Positions 49,390 to 60,586 of a DNA stretch of 64,000 bases are shown here, in pieces. Position 1 is the first letter of the stretch. Each line of letters starts with the position of its first letter. The DNA is taken from NCBI GenBank assembly GCA_028023455.1, contig JAQFVV010000023.1, positions 1,541,501 through 1,605,500 on the forward strand. The letters run 5' to 3'. The notes beneath the pieces were generated by a model. It had not been told where the DNA came from. It worked only from the letters and a program-made list of their open reading frames with translations, and did no database searches. Position numbers and translations under genes: made by a program. Source of the stretch: Epiperipatus broadwayi. Taxonomy: Eukaryota; Onychophora; Udeonychophora; Euonychophora; Peripatidae.

Positions 49390-51450
49390 TGGAGTTTTAA
49401 TGAAGGACAAAATACAACCTATTCTGCTTCCACAAAAAGGAACTACTACTATTAATGTGGTTATGCTTTTAAGAGTAATCATTGATTAAAATAGGCAATC
49501 TAGAAAGACTGATTCTGTTACAATACAACTGGACATTAGATCAGCTTTTGATTTAGTTTCAGTAATTAGGTTCCTGGAACTACCCAAACAATACAACATT
49601 CCTATATTGATTCTATATATTTTTGCTGATCCCATTAATAGAGAAATATTCTAAATGGTAAAACATCACAAGGTTTCACATCTCATAATATATACCTCAA
49701 CAAAAACCATTATGTGTTTTGCTTTTCATCATCAGCATTAATCTTCTATTCAAATTAAAAACAATCTTCCAGGTGTCCTTGTATCATCCATTAATGAATT
49801 TCTTAAATATATCTCCTGCATGGATGATCTTTGTGTCTTCTGTGCAATACATACCACAAGTAATTGGTCTATTTGAATAATATACTAAAAACTATTTTCT
49901 TCTTTCAATATTAAAAAATCATATTCTTGTAAGATTCTACCTGGAAAAGTAATCCTTCCCCCACCCTTCACTTCTCCTCTTAAATTCATTCCCTATCCTT
50001 TATATTTTCTAGTCAATGAAATGAGAAATTCTATTTTGTTCCTAATCACAGAAATTATCTTTACTTGTCTGTCTTCTGCTTAACTTTCAATCCATGCCAA
50101 AAAATTTTTTATTAACATTGTTATTTTCCCCTAATCTACTTACTATTCCCCTATTATTAAATTCACTAATTTATTTACTAGAAAATTTAACTCTTTATGC
50201 ACTAAAGCTTCAAAAATTTATGGGTTTTTTATATACTGCATTCCTGTTTTCTTTCTTCAAAGGACAATATATGAAATCATCAAGGTCCTTAAGACTTTTC
50301 CTCAAAAATTCATACCAGTCACACCCACATATACTCCACCAAACAACTATAAGTAAATTTTTAGATGACTTATTCAAATCAGTTATTCCTCATATTTCAA
50401 TAACTCATGTTTTTTGTAAATAAAAAATATTACCGGGATGTCTATAACTTACTAAATAAAAAACAATATGCCCCTATTATAAAACACATTTTAAACTTCA
50501 TAAACAAATAAGTTATTAAAAATTTAAACATCAGTATCTTGATCGCAAATATCTGGATTTTCTTATTAAAATTAATCAGAATTCTCTTTGCATCAATAGC
50601 TCTCTATCCAGAAAATATAACAATGTTAACATAGGTATGTTTTGCACATTATGCCATAAGATAGAAGAAAGCAGTCCTTTCTTTATATTTGTTCTGCATT
50701 ACAGACAAATCACATTCTCATTTGTCCTATTACATTTTTTCATTCTTCTTTTTCTGCCCTTATTAGTGGCATGAACAGAGGACTTTTCTCTAATATCAGA
50801 ATATTCATCTTCATTTTTTTTACTTTTCCCAAACATATAGGAATTCTTACCCAATTGCCCTCACACATCCCATTCTCCTGCAAAAAAAACAAAACAAATC
50901 CCTTCAAAACTTTCTCAAACACTAACCACCCATTCCATACTAAAACAAAATAACACAACTAAAATTATTTATTAAAAAGCATATAGTCATGTCAATATGA
51001 TAGACTTGATGTCGAACATTTCAACACCTATTTAAAATTACTAATAAGTGGATCTTCCAAAACTTTAGATTCTGCTATCTTGAACATAAATACCATGACT
51101 TATAAAATTAATAAAAAAGCTCTAGCAACCAATATCTTTTTATCTCACAGAATGATTTTTGCACATATTGATGCTGATTGCCAACTTCACCACAGAGAAA
51201 ATAATTCATCAAACACTTCCTATTCCAATATCCAGCACTCTATATAATCTTGCCAAACATATTTTCTATAACTAAATCACATACTACCTCACTCTCAAAG
51301 CTCATCAACAGCATTCAAATAGGTTTTTTTTTTAGAATTACTACTACTTTCTTTACTATTTCAACCTGGAATTTGGAAAACTATTTCTTTTCATCAATAA
51401 AATAAAACTACAAACAAGGCTCTCACATTTACAGATATATTTGTGGTTAT
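49390..51450 (+). mobile_element. Decayed LINE reverse transcriptase, different family
   Basis: RT remnants in order: KDKIQPILLPQKGTTTINVV (about 49409, the P-x-QKG block), TIQLDIRSAFDLVS at 49530-49571 (motif A with catalytic D), YISCMDDLCVFCA at about 49806-49844 (motif C, MDD in place of the usual xADD), and a C-terminal zinc-finger-like MFCTLCHKIEES near 50638-50673. The wording differs from both other LINE families here. The frame 50094-50423 is part of its post-RT region. It ends somewhere before 51700; the tail is undefined. Confidence 0.6.
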
Positions 51451-51779
51451 ATGGAGTTTGATAATCATACCTGCTTTTCTGTAACTTATGGATCAACATC
51501 TTTTTGTTTCATGTAACCACAAAATTTTATTCATAGTTAGAACATTGAAATCATATAATCACAAAACTCAATGCTATTTTAAAAAAATGAAGAAGGAAAT
51601 TTGATTACTAAAAAATTGTTGGTGATAACAATGTAACCAATAAAATATATTTTAAAGCAGTAGCAGTTAGCAATCACTAGCTGACACTAAAAATAATTAG
51701 CTTTAGCTATAGTTTAAAAAAAAGGCAGGAGAAATGAAGGAAGAGGTAGTAAAGGAAGATAGAATATATATTTAGTAGA

Positions 51780-52474
51780 GTGACAAGAGATATGGATGAC
51801 AAAATAAGTAGTGCAATGGATATAGTTAGCCAAAGAATAAATAAGATAGAGGAAGAATTAAAAGATGTAGAAGTAAAATTAAAAACATTAGAGATGAAGT
51901 GCGAGCAGATCAAGAAATTAATGAATAGAAATGTTAAGGAAGAAATAGATAAGGAAGACCAAAAGTTGGAAGACAATGTTGTGGATGAAGTAGAGAAAGT
52001 AAATTATGAGACAGTCTTTATAGGAGACTCACTAATTAGAGGATGTGGAGATTGTAATTGCAAGGGGAAAATAGGTATGTAAGAGTATGTTTGCCTTGAG
52101 TTAAAATTAGGGATGTTACAGATAATGTAAGGAAACAAGGGAGTAGGGGTGTTTATGTTATGGTAGCAACAAATAATTTGTCAGAGCCATCAGAGAGACA
52201 AATGAGTACAAAGAATCAATTAGTAATTCCAATAAGATTAAAGAAAAAGTAGGAATAGTTGGAGTACTACTAAGATTTAACTATAGGTATGTTAGACAAG
52301 GCATGTTCTATGAATGAGAGATTGAAAAAAATATGTGAGAGAAATAATGTTATGTTTGTGGACATGTGGGATTTTTTTATTAATAAGAGGGAGTTATATA
52401 GTAAAGATGGATTGCACTTAGCAAAACAAGGGAATGAAGCATTAGCGGGTTTGATTTATAAAAAAATATTATAG
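51780..52474 (+). pseudogene. LINE ORF1: coiled coil plus SGNH esterase (copy C)
   Basis: Frame 51780-52082 reads through a coiled coil (RINKIEEELKDVEVKLKTLE) into block I FIGDSLIRGCGD. The GTNN block is altered to ATNNLSE (about 52168). The C-terminal frame 52289-52474 carries YSKDGLHLAKQGNEAL with the Asp-His pair. The linkage of coiled coil and GDS block in one frame here supports copy B having been a single ORF1 before its stop. Confidence 0.7.
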
Positions 52475-52669
52475 TTTACAAAACTTATAAAGGTAGGTAG
52501 TGTTTAAAATTACAGTATTATCAAAAGGAAGATTAAGAATGGATGGGATGTAAGAAGTAAACAAAAGGTAACTAATTTAGATATAAATGTAAATGTGGAG
52601 AGGAAATGGGTCTGTAAAAATAATGAAAACAAGCTAATTACAAATGTAATAGAGAAGAAAAAGTCAAAA

Positions 52670-53480
52670 GAATTTATAAAAGGTAGTAATAAAAGAAGAA
52701 ATTGTTAAAATTGGATATTTGAATATGCAAGATGGTAGAAACCACAAAAAGTGGCTGGAATTAAACAAAGCAATTAAAAATGAAGGGCTTGAGGTATTAA
52801 CAGTAGTGGAAAGACATCTAAGAGAAGAAAAAGAACTTACACTGGAAGATTTGGTATGGTGGGGGATAAATAGAAAAGACAAGAACAAAGGGGTGGTGGT
52901 ATAGGAATTATGTCAAAAAAATATTTAAATACTATTAAGGGTCAAGAATATTTGTGGTTTGAGATAAGATTAGAAAGACAAGAATGAATGGTGGATATAG
53001 TGTATATAGTCACTGGAAACAGTCAAACTACAATGGAGTGGAACAGTAGTTATATGAAGCCTAAAAAAGGAAATAAAATAATGGTTGTAGGGGACATGAA
53101 TGGGCATAGTGAAGAAATTGATGACACAGATAATAAGAATGGATAGCTTTTGAAGAATTTTGTCAGAGGATGAATTTGAACATTGGAAATTTATTATATA
53201 TTTATAAGGGACAATACACATAGTCTAGGAATAATATATTTTATATAATAGATTATGTATTAGTAGAGAAAGAGGAAAGGAATAAAGTACTGAAAATTAA
53301 AGTGTTTGATAATGAAGAGGGAGTGACCATAATTTTTTATAATAAAAATGTTTAGTAATGTGATGAAAAATGGTAATAAAAGCAGAAAAAATAGTGAAAG
53401 ATGTGAATGAAGACTGAATGATAAGAATAAGTTAGAAAAATATAAAATAAAAGTAGAAATAATCATAGAAGAATTAATTG
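52670..53480 (+). pseudogene. LINE ORF2 endonuclease domain (copy C)
   Basis: Frame 52719-52904 reads GLEVLTVVERHLREEKEL and LVWWGINRKDKNKG, where the catalytic glutamate block survives. GDMNGHSEEIDD follows at about 53090, then RNNIFYIIDYVLVEKE at about 53226-53275. The final SDH block is lost. Confidence 0.65.
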
Positions 53481-53661
53481 GGGATGAATATAAGGACTGA
53501 TGTGGTGAAGTAGAAAAGTGGCAAATAGGATTTTAGGTGAAAATATTCAGAAGAATAAAAGTAATAGAAAAATGAGAATTAGTAAAAGTGTTAAAGAGAG
53601 GGAGAAAGCAGGAAAAATGTGCTATTAAAGACAAAGAAAGTGAAAAAGATGTTAATATTAA

Positions 53662-54720
53662 ATGGGAAAAATATTTTTTAAAAAGGAGTTGGCTAAAATA
53701 GATATTTATATAGAGATAATAAAATTAAATAGCAAATTATTGGAGGATATTAATAAAAGCGGAAGAGATGGGAGTAAAAAATTTTGGAAATATATTAAAA
53801 GAAGAAATATAGAGGAGAGAAAAATGGTATTACTAAATGATGAGGAAAATGAGTGTAGCTCTAGAGAAGAATTAGAAACAATCTTAAATAAGTATGTAAT
53901 GAATATAAAAAGGGTTTAGATGTAAAGGACAGAGTGATAACAAACATAAAAGCATATAGTAATGGAAACATTAGGTTTACAAAAAGTGAATTAAATGAGG
54001 CAGGAAGAAATTTAAAAGTGGAAAGGCAAGAAGTTTAGAAGGATGGGAAGCAGAGATGGTAATGAATTTAGGAAATAGGACAAAATTAAATCTATTGTCA
54101 TGTTTCAATAAGATAGCACAGAAGAGAGAATTTCCAGATAACTGGAATAATACAAAGAATAAGACTATTATTTAAAAGAAATGGTAAAGATCATCGAAAA
54201 TTAAACAATTATAGACTGATAGTGATAATGTCAGTGTTGTACACAGTTTTTGCATGTATGGTGACTGGAAGTGTGGCAAAATGGATTGAAAAAAATAATA
54301 CAGTGGGAGAAATGTAAGAAGGTTTTCGATAGGATAAGCATATAGGAGATAGTTTATTTGTAATCACACAATTTACAGATATGAGTAGGAATACAGGTAG
54401 ACAGTTATATATGGTCTTTATAGATATAGAGAAGGCATATGATAAAGTAAATAGAAATAGATGATGGGTAAGTCTAGTAAATTTGGGAATGAATGGACCT
54501 TTAGTGGATGTTATTAGGAGATTGTATGAAAATAATTACTATATGTATCAATTAGGAATACCATTAATAGGTGGCAAGGGAGTGTATATGTTATTAAGTC
54601 TTTTATTTGCTGATGATATCTTCTTGCACAGAAAAAGTATGGAAGTTATACTTAAGATATGCATAAGGTTGTATAAAGAGATGGAGATTAAATTTAGCGA
54701 AGAAAAATAAAATGTAATGA
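53662..54720 (+). pseudogene. LINE ORF2 connector and RT (copy C), motif B deleted
   Basis: Connector frame 53662-53919 includes GRDGSKKFWKYIKRR. Motif A is DIEKAYDKVNRNR at about 54424-54462. The frame 54483-54710 then reads YQLGIPLIGGKGVYM and LLFADDIFLHRK (motif C) directly. The sequence that copy B has between these points (CPMSPILFLLYL region, B 36040-36168) is missing. That region carries RT motif B, so this copy could not have encoded an active polymerase after the deletion. Confidence 0.7.
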
Positions 54721-54956
54721 TAATAAATGCTGGGAAAAGATAGGAGAAAGAATTTTTATTGGGGATATAAAGTTAAACGTGGTGAATTGGTATAACTGTT
54801 TGCGAATCATTTTAAGTAATCAGAGAAATTGTTTGGATAAATGGGAGAAAAAATTGATAAATGAAGGAAGAAAATAGACTGTTAAAATAAATTAATAGTG
54901 TTTTTATATAATAAATATAATATAGTAAAATTGTATGGAAGGAAGTAGATGTAGCA

Positions 54957-55860
54957 GTGTTAATTTATAGTAACAGTGTGTTATGTGTCAGTAAAGGGAT
55001 GTTAGATTATTTTGAAAAAGTACCAAGAGAAGTTGAAAGACATGCATTAGATGCAGATGTGTGGATAACAATGGAGGTAATTCAAGGAGAAATGAAATGC
55101 TCAAGTTTTTATATGAGATGCAAAAAGCAAAATGAAAATGTCTGGTAGATTGCAATTTATGGATAGTAAGAGAGTAACCAAGATAGTATTTAATTGGGTT
55201 ATCAGTAATGGGCAGGCAACAAGATGGGTGAGAAAGTTAGTACAGTATGTAGAAGATTTGTATAAAGACTTTCTATCAGTATATTTGTACAAGGGATAAG
55301 ATGATTCTGTTAGGAGAATTGTTGAGTGTTATAGTGGCAAAGAATAAGATAGAAGAATAGATGCATTAATAAAAAATAGGGAGTTAGAGAGATGGAAAAC
55401 TAGTGTGGAGAGTAAAAATAGTTTAAATATTTATAAAAATAAATGGGTTATTGGGTGTGAATTAATTTACAGTAATAGTGCAAGGAAAATAGATAATTGT
55501 TTAAGGCTTGAATAAGATCATTTGCACAAGGGAATATACACATAAATGAAGAAATGTTGGTGATTTAGTCTGCAAGTTATGTAAGGAAAACATGGAAAAA
55601 TATTAGGCAACTGTTAATTGAATGTAAATGCTTACAAACAGGAAGGGTACAAATAATGAAGTTGTGATAGAATAATTTTATAGAAAGGGGATTCTTGTTT
55701 TTTATGCTGGGTTTGGAAAAAGATAAGGGAGATCTTGATGTAAAGGCCATAGAGTAGACAAAGATAATGTTGTGGAAATGGTATGGGAGCAGGTTAGAGA
55801 AAAATATGGGAAAAACTTAGGGTGGTGAATGAAAATGGAAGATAAGGTGGCTAACACATT
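54957..55860 (+). pseudogene. LINE ORF2 C-terminal region (copy C)
   Basis: Frame 54957-55148 reads SNSVLCVSKGMLDYFEKVPR and then VIQGEMKCSSFYMRCKK. Further fragments continue to the zinc-knuckle region at about 55570-55630, now out of frame. Confidence 0.6.
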
Positions 55861-55935
55861 TCTTTGGGCATAATGGCTGAGAGATTTCTAACTCTGAGAA
55901 AGGAGAAACCATGGGGCATCACATTACTTCATATG

Positions 55936-57519
55936 CTTTCTAAAAATTACTACTTTTTAATTACTATTCTGGAAGACCTTCATAATTATAGAGAACAGAC
56001 AAGCTCAATAAACTTAGAGTTAGAAGGTAAGTCTTTTCTATTTACTTATCTTATTTCTAAAAACCCCAGATTTTTTTTTCCACAATGGCTTTTAATAAAA
56101 AAAAACAGCCATTATGAAAGATATTGAAATCTAATAAATTCAACTTTGCTTATTTTAATACTTTCCCTCCTACACATATTCCTGATAGCCAATATAAAAC
56201 TAACCATAAAGTTAATGATGAAATCTTGGCCAAAAACAAATAATCTACTCAAAAATAACACTTTTACAGAGAATAAATATGTAGAACAGCATATCTTCTA
56301 AATTCAAAAAACTATAAACATCTTAACCACATGTTCTAAAATATATTCAATGACAACACATACCATAAAAATTATATCATCAGATAGATCACCACCATTC
56401 GAAGGTTACTGGAAAAACTGTTAAATTCTTTCAATAACATAAATAAGCTAATTATTCAATCTCCAAGGAACAAATATGAATACTGGGAAAAAATTAAACT
56501 TATCTACACAAATCTGCACACTATAACAGAAACACTATTGTCAATTAATAATAAACATTTATGTCAAAAATATAAACATTAGTCATTGAACTAAAACATT
56601 TTGATTTTCTAATAAAAATAAACCTTCAAGTACTTTAAAATTTCTAAAATACAAAAGATATTATCAAAACGTAAATGATTTAGGCTCTCTGTCACTAAGA
56701 ATAAGTAACAATATATCATTTCATATTCTCTTGTCAATACTTTGAAAACATGTGCAAAACTTTTGCTCTTATCACAGCATACAAAAAAGACAAATAAACA
56801 TGTATTAGAAGCATATAAAAATGGTATTTTGTTTTCAGTATTAAGGCCAGTATTTTATGTTACACGCCTTTTGGTGCAATAGATGTATTTTTAGCATAAA
56901 TAACAATACAATATAAAAACACAATGATAAATTAATTAACTATCATTCAACAAAAAGAAAAAAATAACAGAAACACAAACATATATTGATACATGAAATC
57001 TGATGCAACTTTATTAAAATCTGTTGTGTGGTATAGAGAAAAAAACATTGCAAATTAATAATATGATGAATTCACTAAACATAACTGCATTAATCAGCAC
57101 AAATATTATTGTAAATAAAATATTATTTTGTTGTGTAATTATTGATGGCAGTTGAGATAGTTTCTTCCTGGAAATAATTCACTCCTGTTAAAAATATGAA
57201 TATTTGTTATGCAAATGAGTTATTAAAAGAACTCTCATAAAGATTATACCAGAGTCTGCACAGCATTAGTAGTTGAGAGAAACAAAGTGCTACTAATTGT
57301 TAATGGTTGTTCTTGCAATGGGGAGAAAGTTGTATGTAGAAAATATAGTTTGAATAAATTTAATGAAGTTCTGTGTAAATGTTTTAGTGATAATTGTAAT
57401 AAACTACAAGTAATAATGAACTGTGAATAGTGAGTGAAGAAATGTAGTAGAATCATTCTGCTCATTGCTACCCTCAAAATATTACAGGAAAAAAATAGTT
57501 ATTATATGACAATTTTCAT
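55936..57519. other. AT-rich stretch, possibly decayed retroelement sequence
   Basis: The plus strand at 56160-56760 has codon-like texture (YEYWEKIKLIYTNLHTITET near 56475) but no recognised domain and many stops. The rest is non-coding. Confidence 0.35.
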
Positions 57520-57552
57520 TATATATATATATATATATCATCATCATCATCA
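57520..57552. repeat. (TA)n and (CAT)n tail of the minus-strand RTE-like LINE
   Basis: A TA run followed by six CAT units, which on the minus strand read (ATG)n at the extreme 3' end of the LINE. Short-period 3' tails instead of poly-A are typical of RTE-type elements. Confidence 0.8.
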
Positions 57553-57731
57553 ACCATTATCAATTCACTGCAAGATGAAGGTTTCTCCAAGTTTAATCTA
57601 TCTTCTCCGATCTTTAGCTTCTCTTCTCCACATCACCCTGCATATTTTCTTATTTCATCCATCCATCTCACGTGTGGTCTCTTTCTGGGTCTTTTACAAT
57701 CTCTTGGAATCCAGTTTAAGATTTCAATTGT

Positions 57732-58438
57732 CTATCTATTATCATCTCTTCTAGCAATATGTCCAGCCCAACTCCACTTCAATCTTTTAATTTTTTCAAT
57801 GAGGTCAGTAACACCTATTTGTTCTCTTACCCATACATTGCGTTTTTGATCTCTTCTTATTATTCCCAACATGCATCTCTCCATACTTCTTTGAGTGGTC
57901 TGGAGTCTCTGTATTGCTCTTCTATAAAGTGTCCAAGTCTCAGATCCATAAGTAAGAACTGGTAAAACACATTTGTTAAAAACCTTCCTTTTCAAACACA
58001 TAGGCATATTTCCTTTTAGTATCAAATTATTTCTACTAAAAGCACTCCAACCAAGTTTAATTCTATGATTAATTTCATCCATTATGTTTCCATCTATATT
58101 AATAATCTGACCAAAGTATTTGTAACTGTTAACTTCTTCTAATTCATCATAATCAATCTTTATTTTCATATTTTGAGCAAATCAATTAAACATTACTTTA
58201 GTCTTTTTAACATTTATCTTTAGTCCTATTTTCCTACTTTCATGTGATAACTCCTGCAACATTTCCTGCAGCTCTGAAGCATTATTTGCAAAAACAACTA
58301 TATCATCTGCAAAATCTAAATGACTTAAATAATCTCCATTTACTTTCACTCCTTTAGTTTCCCATTTTAATCCACAAAATATTTCTTGCAAAACTGCTGT
58401 AAAAAGTTTTGGAGATATGGAGTCATCTTGTCTTACAG
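57732..58438 (-). pseudogene. RTE-like RT, C-terminal half (motif C, thumb, C-terminal domain)
   Basis: It resumes after the PLE with the duplicated VRQD codons, then DSISPKLFTAVLQEIF (remainder of motif B), LSHLDFADDIVVFAN (motif C) and GLKINVKKTKVMFN. A stop at about 58180 precedes YDELEEVNSYKYFGQIINID, VLPVLTYGSETWTLYRRA and LKWSWAGHIARRDDNR (C-terminal domain wording of RTE-like elements). Apart from the insertion and the stop the region reads cleanly. Confidence 0.85.
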
Positions 58439-58569
58439 TGTTTTTCTGAAGGTTTGTGATGATGGTGTTCTAGCTGTATTTTTATATTGGACTATTTCCA
58501 TCATCTAATATGTGTGTTGAATGTCTTTAGAAAAGTTTAATTTTTAGTTAAATATTCCAAATGCATTCA

Positions 58570-58720
58570 ACTGTTAGTAATATCACAGCAAACAGATTAG
58601 TATATGCACCAACTGTTAGTAATATCACAGCAAACAAATGTTAATAATATCACAGCAAACAGGTTAGTATATGCACTAACTGTTAGTAATATCACAGCAA
58701 ACAGGTTAGTATATGCACAA
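58570..58720. repeat. 42-bp tandem repeats in the PLE tail
   Basis: About 3.6 units of CTGTTAGTAATATCACAGCA..AACAGGTTAGTATATGCAC, at about 58570-58611, 58612-58637 (short unit), 58638-58679 and 58680-58720. The matching single-copy sequence in the 47.1-kb unit (ACTAACCTGT..TATTACTAAC) shows that the repeats are an expansion. Confidence 0.9.
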
Positions 58721-58755
58721 CGTTTCGAGAGGTATTTTTCTCCCTTCTTCTTCAG
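58721..58755 (-). other. Hammerhead-like relic in PLE tail (CTGAAGA ... CTCTC-GAAAC)
   Basis: Minus strand: CTGAAGA (one base from CTGATGA), AGAA, then a hairpin GGGAG/CTCTC with an 8-nt loop, then GAAACG. Box order and spacing match hammerhead core 1, stem II and core 2. Stem III and a cleavage triplet were not found, so a functional ribozyme is not claimed. The same order with more decay is at 47232-47280. Confidence 0.4.
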
Positions 58756-58775
58756 GTGTTGCTGGCCTGACCAGT

Positions 58776-58866
58776 GACAGTACTAGCATGGGATTCGAAC
58801 CTGGGTCCTTAGATTCTTGATTATTGAAATTTAAGGTAACACTCTAACCAACTGAGCCATCCTGCC
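58776..58866 (-). other. tRNA-like module in the PLE tail (not a functional tRNA)
   Basis: Minus strand: GGCAGGA, then box A TGGCTCAGTTGGTTAGAG, an arm CCTTA/TAAGG with a 20-nt loop, and box B GGTTCGAATCCC. The acceptor 5' strand can pair with TACTGTC with one mismatch and one G-T. The T stem pairs at only two positions and the anticodon loop is far too long, so it is a tRNA-derived promoter-like module. Internal pol III boxes would let the unit be transcribed on its own. Confidence 0.75.
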
Positions 58867-58897
58867 AAAGGTAACAGTATGTAGTAATTTCATATAC

Positions 58898-59782
58898 TTA
58901 TCTATGAGGTTCCTCCTGATTTCTCCACTTTTTCCTCAGAGCAAAGTTGATTAGTGATTTCCATACATTATCTATAGTCACACTAGGTTGGCTTATGGGA
59001 TTTTTTGCCATTGTCATGTGAGCAGCTTCTTTAAATTTTCTTCTTTGTACCTTTTCTTCTTTATCCAATATTTTTGTATTTTCCCAATTGAACGTATGTT
59101 CATTGGTCCATACATGGTCTGCTACCTTAGACACATCTGTTTTCTCTCTTCTAATCATCAGTTTATGTTCTTGCAAGCGCTTTTGAATGGGATGGCTGGT
59201 CTCACCAATATATGTTCTTCCACATTCACATGGTATTTCATAGATGCAGTTTTTTCTTTGCAGCATTTCAAGTTTAGGCTTTGTAGATGTTAGAATTCCT
59301 CGTAGTGTGGTATGGCTCTGAAAAGCTGTTCTGATGTTATACTGATTGCAGATTTTCCTTAATTTGTCTGCTATTTTTGGAATGTATGGATACACTACAG
59401 TACCAATAATTGTCTTTTCTCTTGATGGTTCTTTTTGTTGTCTGTTTAATGTTTTCTTAATAACAGCTGATGGATAACCATTTTTCTTAAGAGTTTGTTC
59501 TATATAGATCTTTTCTTTTTCCAAATCACCAGTTTCTGAACAAACTTCTTTTGCTCTGTTCCACAGTGATAGTATAACTCCATGTTTTGTGTTTCTGGTG
59601 TGATTAGATGTATAGGCTAGGTATTTTCCTGTATGTGTAGGTTTTCGGTAAACTGTAGTTTTGATTTTGCCATGAGAGAGTCTTGTCACAAGAACATCTA
59701 AGAATGCCAATTTTTGTTCTTGTTCTGGTTCTATTGTAAATTTAATTGAAGGGGATATGTTGTTGATGTGTGTCCAGAAAGT
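58898..59782 (-). pseudogene. PLE protein, C-terminal part: RT thumb remnant, linker, GIY-YIG endonuclease
   Basis: An open frame of about 295 codons without a start codon. It begins inside the protein: TFWTHINNISPSIKFTIE, then KLAFLDVLVTR, the conserved block just after the RT palm in PLEs, and TTVYRKPTHTGKYLAY. The GIY-YIG nuclease follows as CIYEIPCECGRTYIGET (about 59222-59272) with HPIQKRLQEHK containing its conserved arginine. It ends WRNQEEPHR at a stop. The RT catalytic palm (motifs A-C) is absent because the copy is truncated at the inverted arm. The retained part has no stops or frameshifts, so the insertion is young. PLE enzymes copy their RNA at nicked DNA, with the GIY-YIG domain making the nick. 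Confidence 0.9.
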
Positions 59783-59895
59783 TTATAGCAATGCATTTGG
59801 AATATTTAACTAAAAATTAAACTTTTCTAAAGACATTCAACACACATATTAGATGATGGAAATAGTCCAATATAAAAATACATCTTGCCTTACAC

Positions 59896-60586
59896 TTTTT
59901 TCAATGTTGACTTTCCCAGTATCATTATGTAATCTAATTGTTGCTGTTGCATTTTTATAAATATTCTTTAAAATATGACAATATCCTGGATCTATACCTT
60001 GATGATCCAATGATTTAATCACTGAAGAAATGTTTATAGAATCAAATGCCTTTTCATAATCTACAAATCCAAAACATAATGGCAATTCATACTCATTTGT
60101 CCTTTCTATAACTCCTCTCAATACCTGGATATGATCTACTGTACTAAAATCACTTTTAAATCCAGCTTGTTCCCTTGGTTGGTGGAAATCCAATGTTCTT
60201 TATAGACGAGTTGTAATTATCTTGGTAAAATTTTTGTATAAAACTGATAAAAGGCTGATAGGTCTGTAATTTCTAATATCTTCTTTATCACCTTTTTTAA
60301 ATATTAATATTATTACTGCATTCTTCCAATCATCTGGTACATCTTTATCATTTAAACATTTGGTACATAACTTTGCTAAAAAAAATTCTATTTCTTCATC
60401 TGCTTCTTTTAATATATCAATTATAATTCCATCATTACTTGGAGCCTTTCCTTTCTTCATACATTTAATTGCATGTTTCACTTCTTCATTTAAAATTCTG
60501 GGCAATTCAGAAAATGTAATAGAAATAGGAGGTACTTGTTCTTTATTACTATATAATTCTTGATAAAAGTCTTCTACCCATTTCAT
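59896..60586 (-). pseudogene. RTE-like RT, N-terminal half (fingers and motif A)
   Basis: Frame 60586-60200 contains LYSNKEQVPPISITFSELPR, KKGKAPSNDGIIIDILKEA (RT block 1) and IFKKGDKEDIRNYRPISLL (block 2). One frame break at about 60195 leads to EQAGFKSDFSTVDHIQVL (block 3) and LCFGFVDYEKAFDSINIS (motif A). The frame ends ..NIEKSVRQD at 59881, where the PLE begins, cutting the VRQGD motif B. Confidence 0.85.

Larger units (their letters stand above)
51720..55935 (+). mobile_element. Near-full-length, inactivated CR1-like LINE (copy C)
   Basis: Colinear with copy B at 33.2-37.5 kb from the coiled coil onwards, including the same 3' tail (GCTGAGAGATTTCTAACTC..AAAGGAGAAACC, about 55875-55912). 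The N-terminal PHD-like part is not visible, so it is probably 5'-truncated by a few hundred bases. Relative to B it lacks about 125 bp covering RT motif B. It carries many stops and small indels. Confidence 0.8.
58424..59895 (-). mobile_element. Penelope-like element (PLE), truncated, inserted in the RTE-like LINE
   Basis: The LINE sequence CATCTTG(T/C)CTTACA(G/C) occurs on both sides (58424-58438 and 59881-59895; 13 of 15 identical), read as the target duplication. Inside lie, on the minus strand: an inverted terminal arm (59790-59882), the end of the PLE ORF (59782-58898), a tRNA-like module (58866-58776), a CTGAAGA/CGAAAC segment (58755-58721), tandem 42-bp repeats (58720-58570) and the other terminal arm (58567-58475). 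The 93-bp arms are nearly perfect inverted copies. An inverted terminal repeat fragment upstream of a 5'-truncated ORF is a known PLE insertion form. About 36 bases (58439-58474) at the 3' side are unassigned. Confidence 0.8.

Noticed and set aside
57434-57965. Plus-strand frames of 68-106 residues
   Set aside because: They overlap the minus-strand LINE C-terminal domain and its (TA)n/(CAT)n tail; no domain of their own.
58570-58720. CRISPR-like array (repeats of about 25 bp with spacers)
   Set aside because: The whole 42-bp unit is repeated, so there are no unique spacers; the context is a eukaryotic retroelement.
58776-58866. A tRNA gene on the minus strand
   Set aside because: Box A and B are good, but the T stem pairs at only two positions and the anticodon arm has a 20-nt loop; it lies inside a PLE tail.
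58988-59293. A 101-residue plus-strand gene with cysteine-rich look
   Set aside because: It is the complement of the GIY-YIG nuclease coding region.
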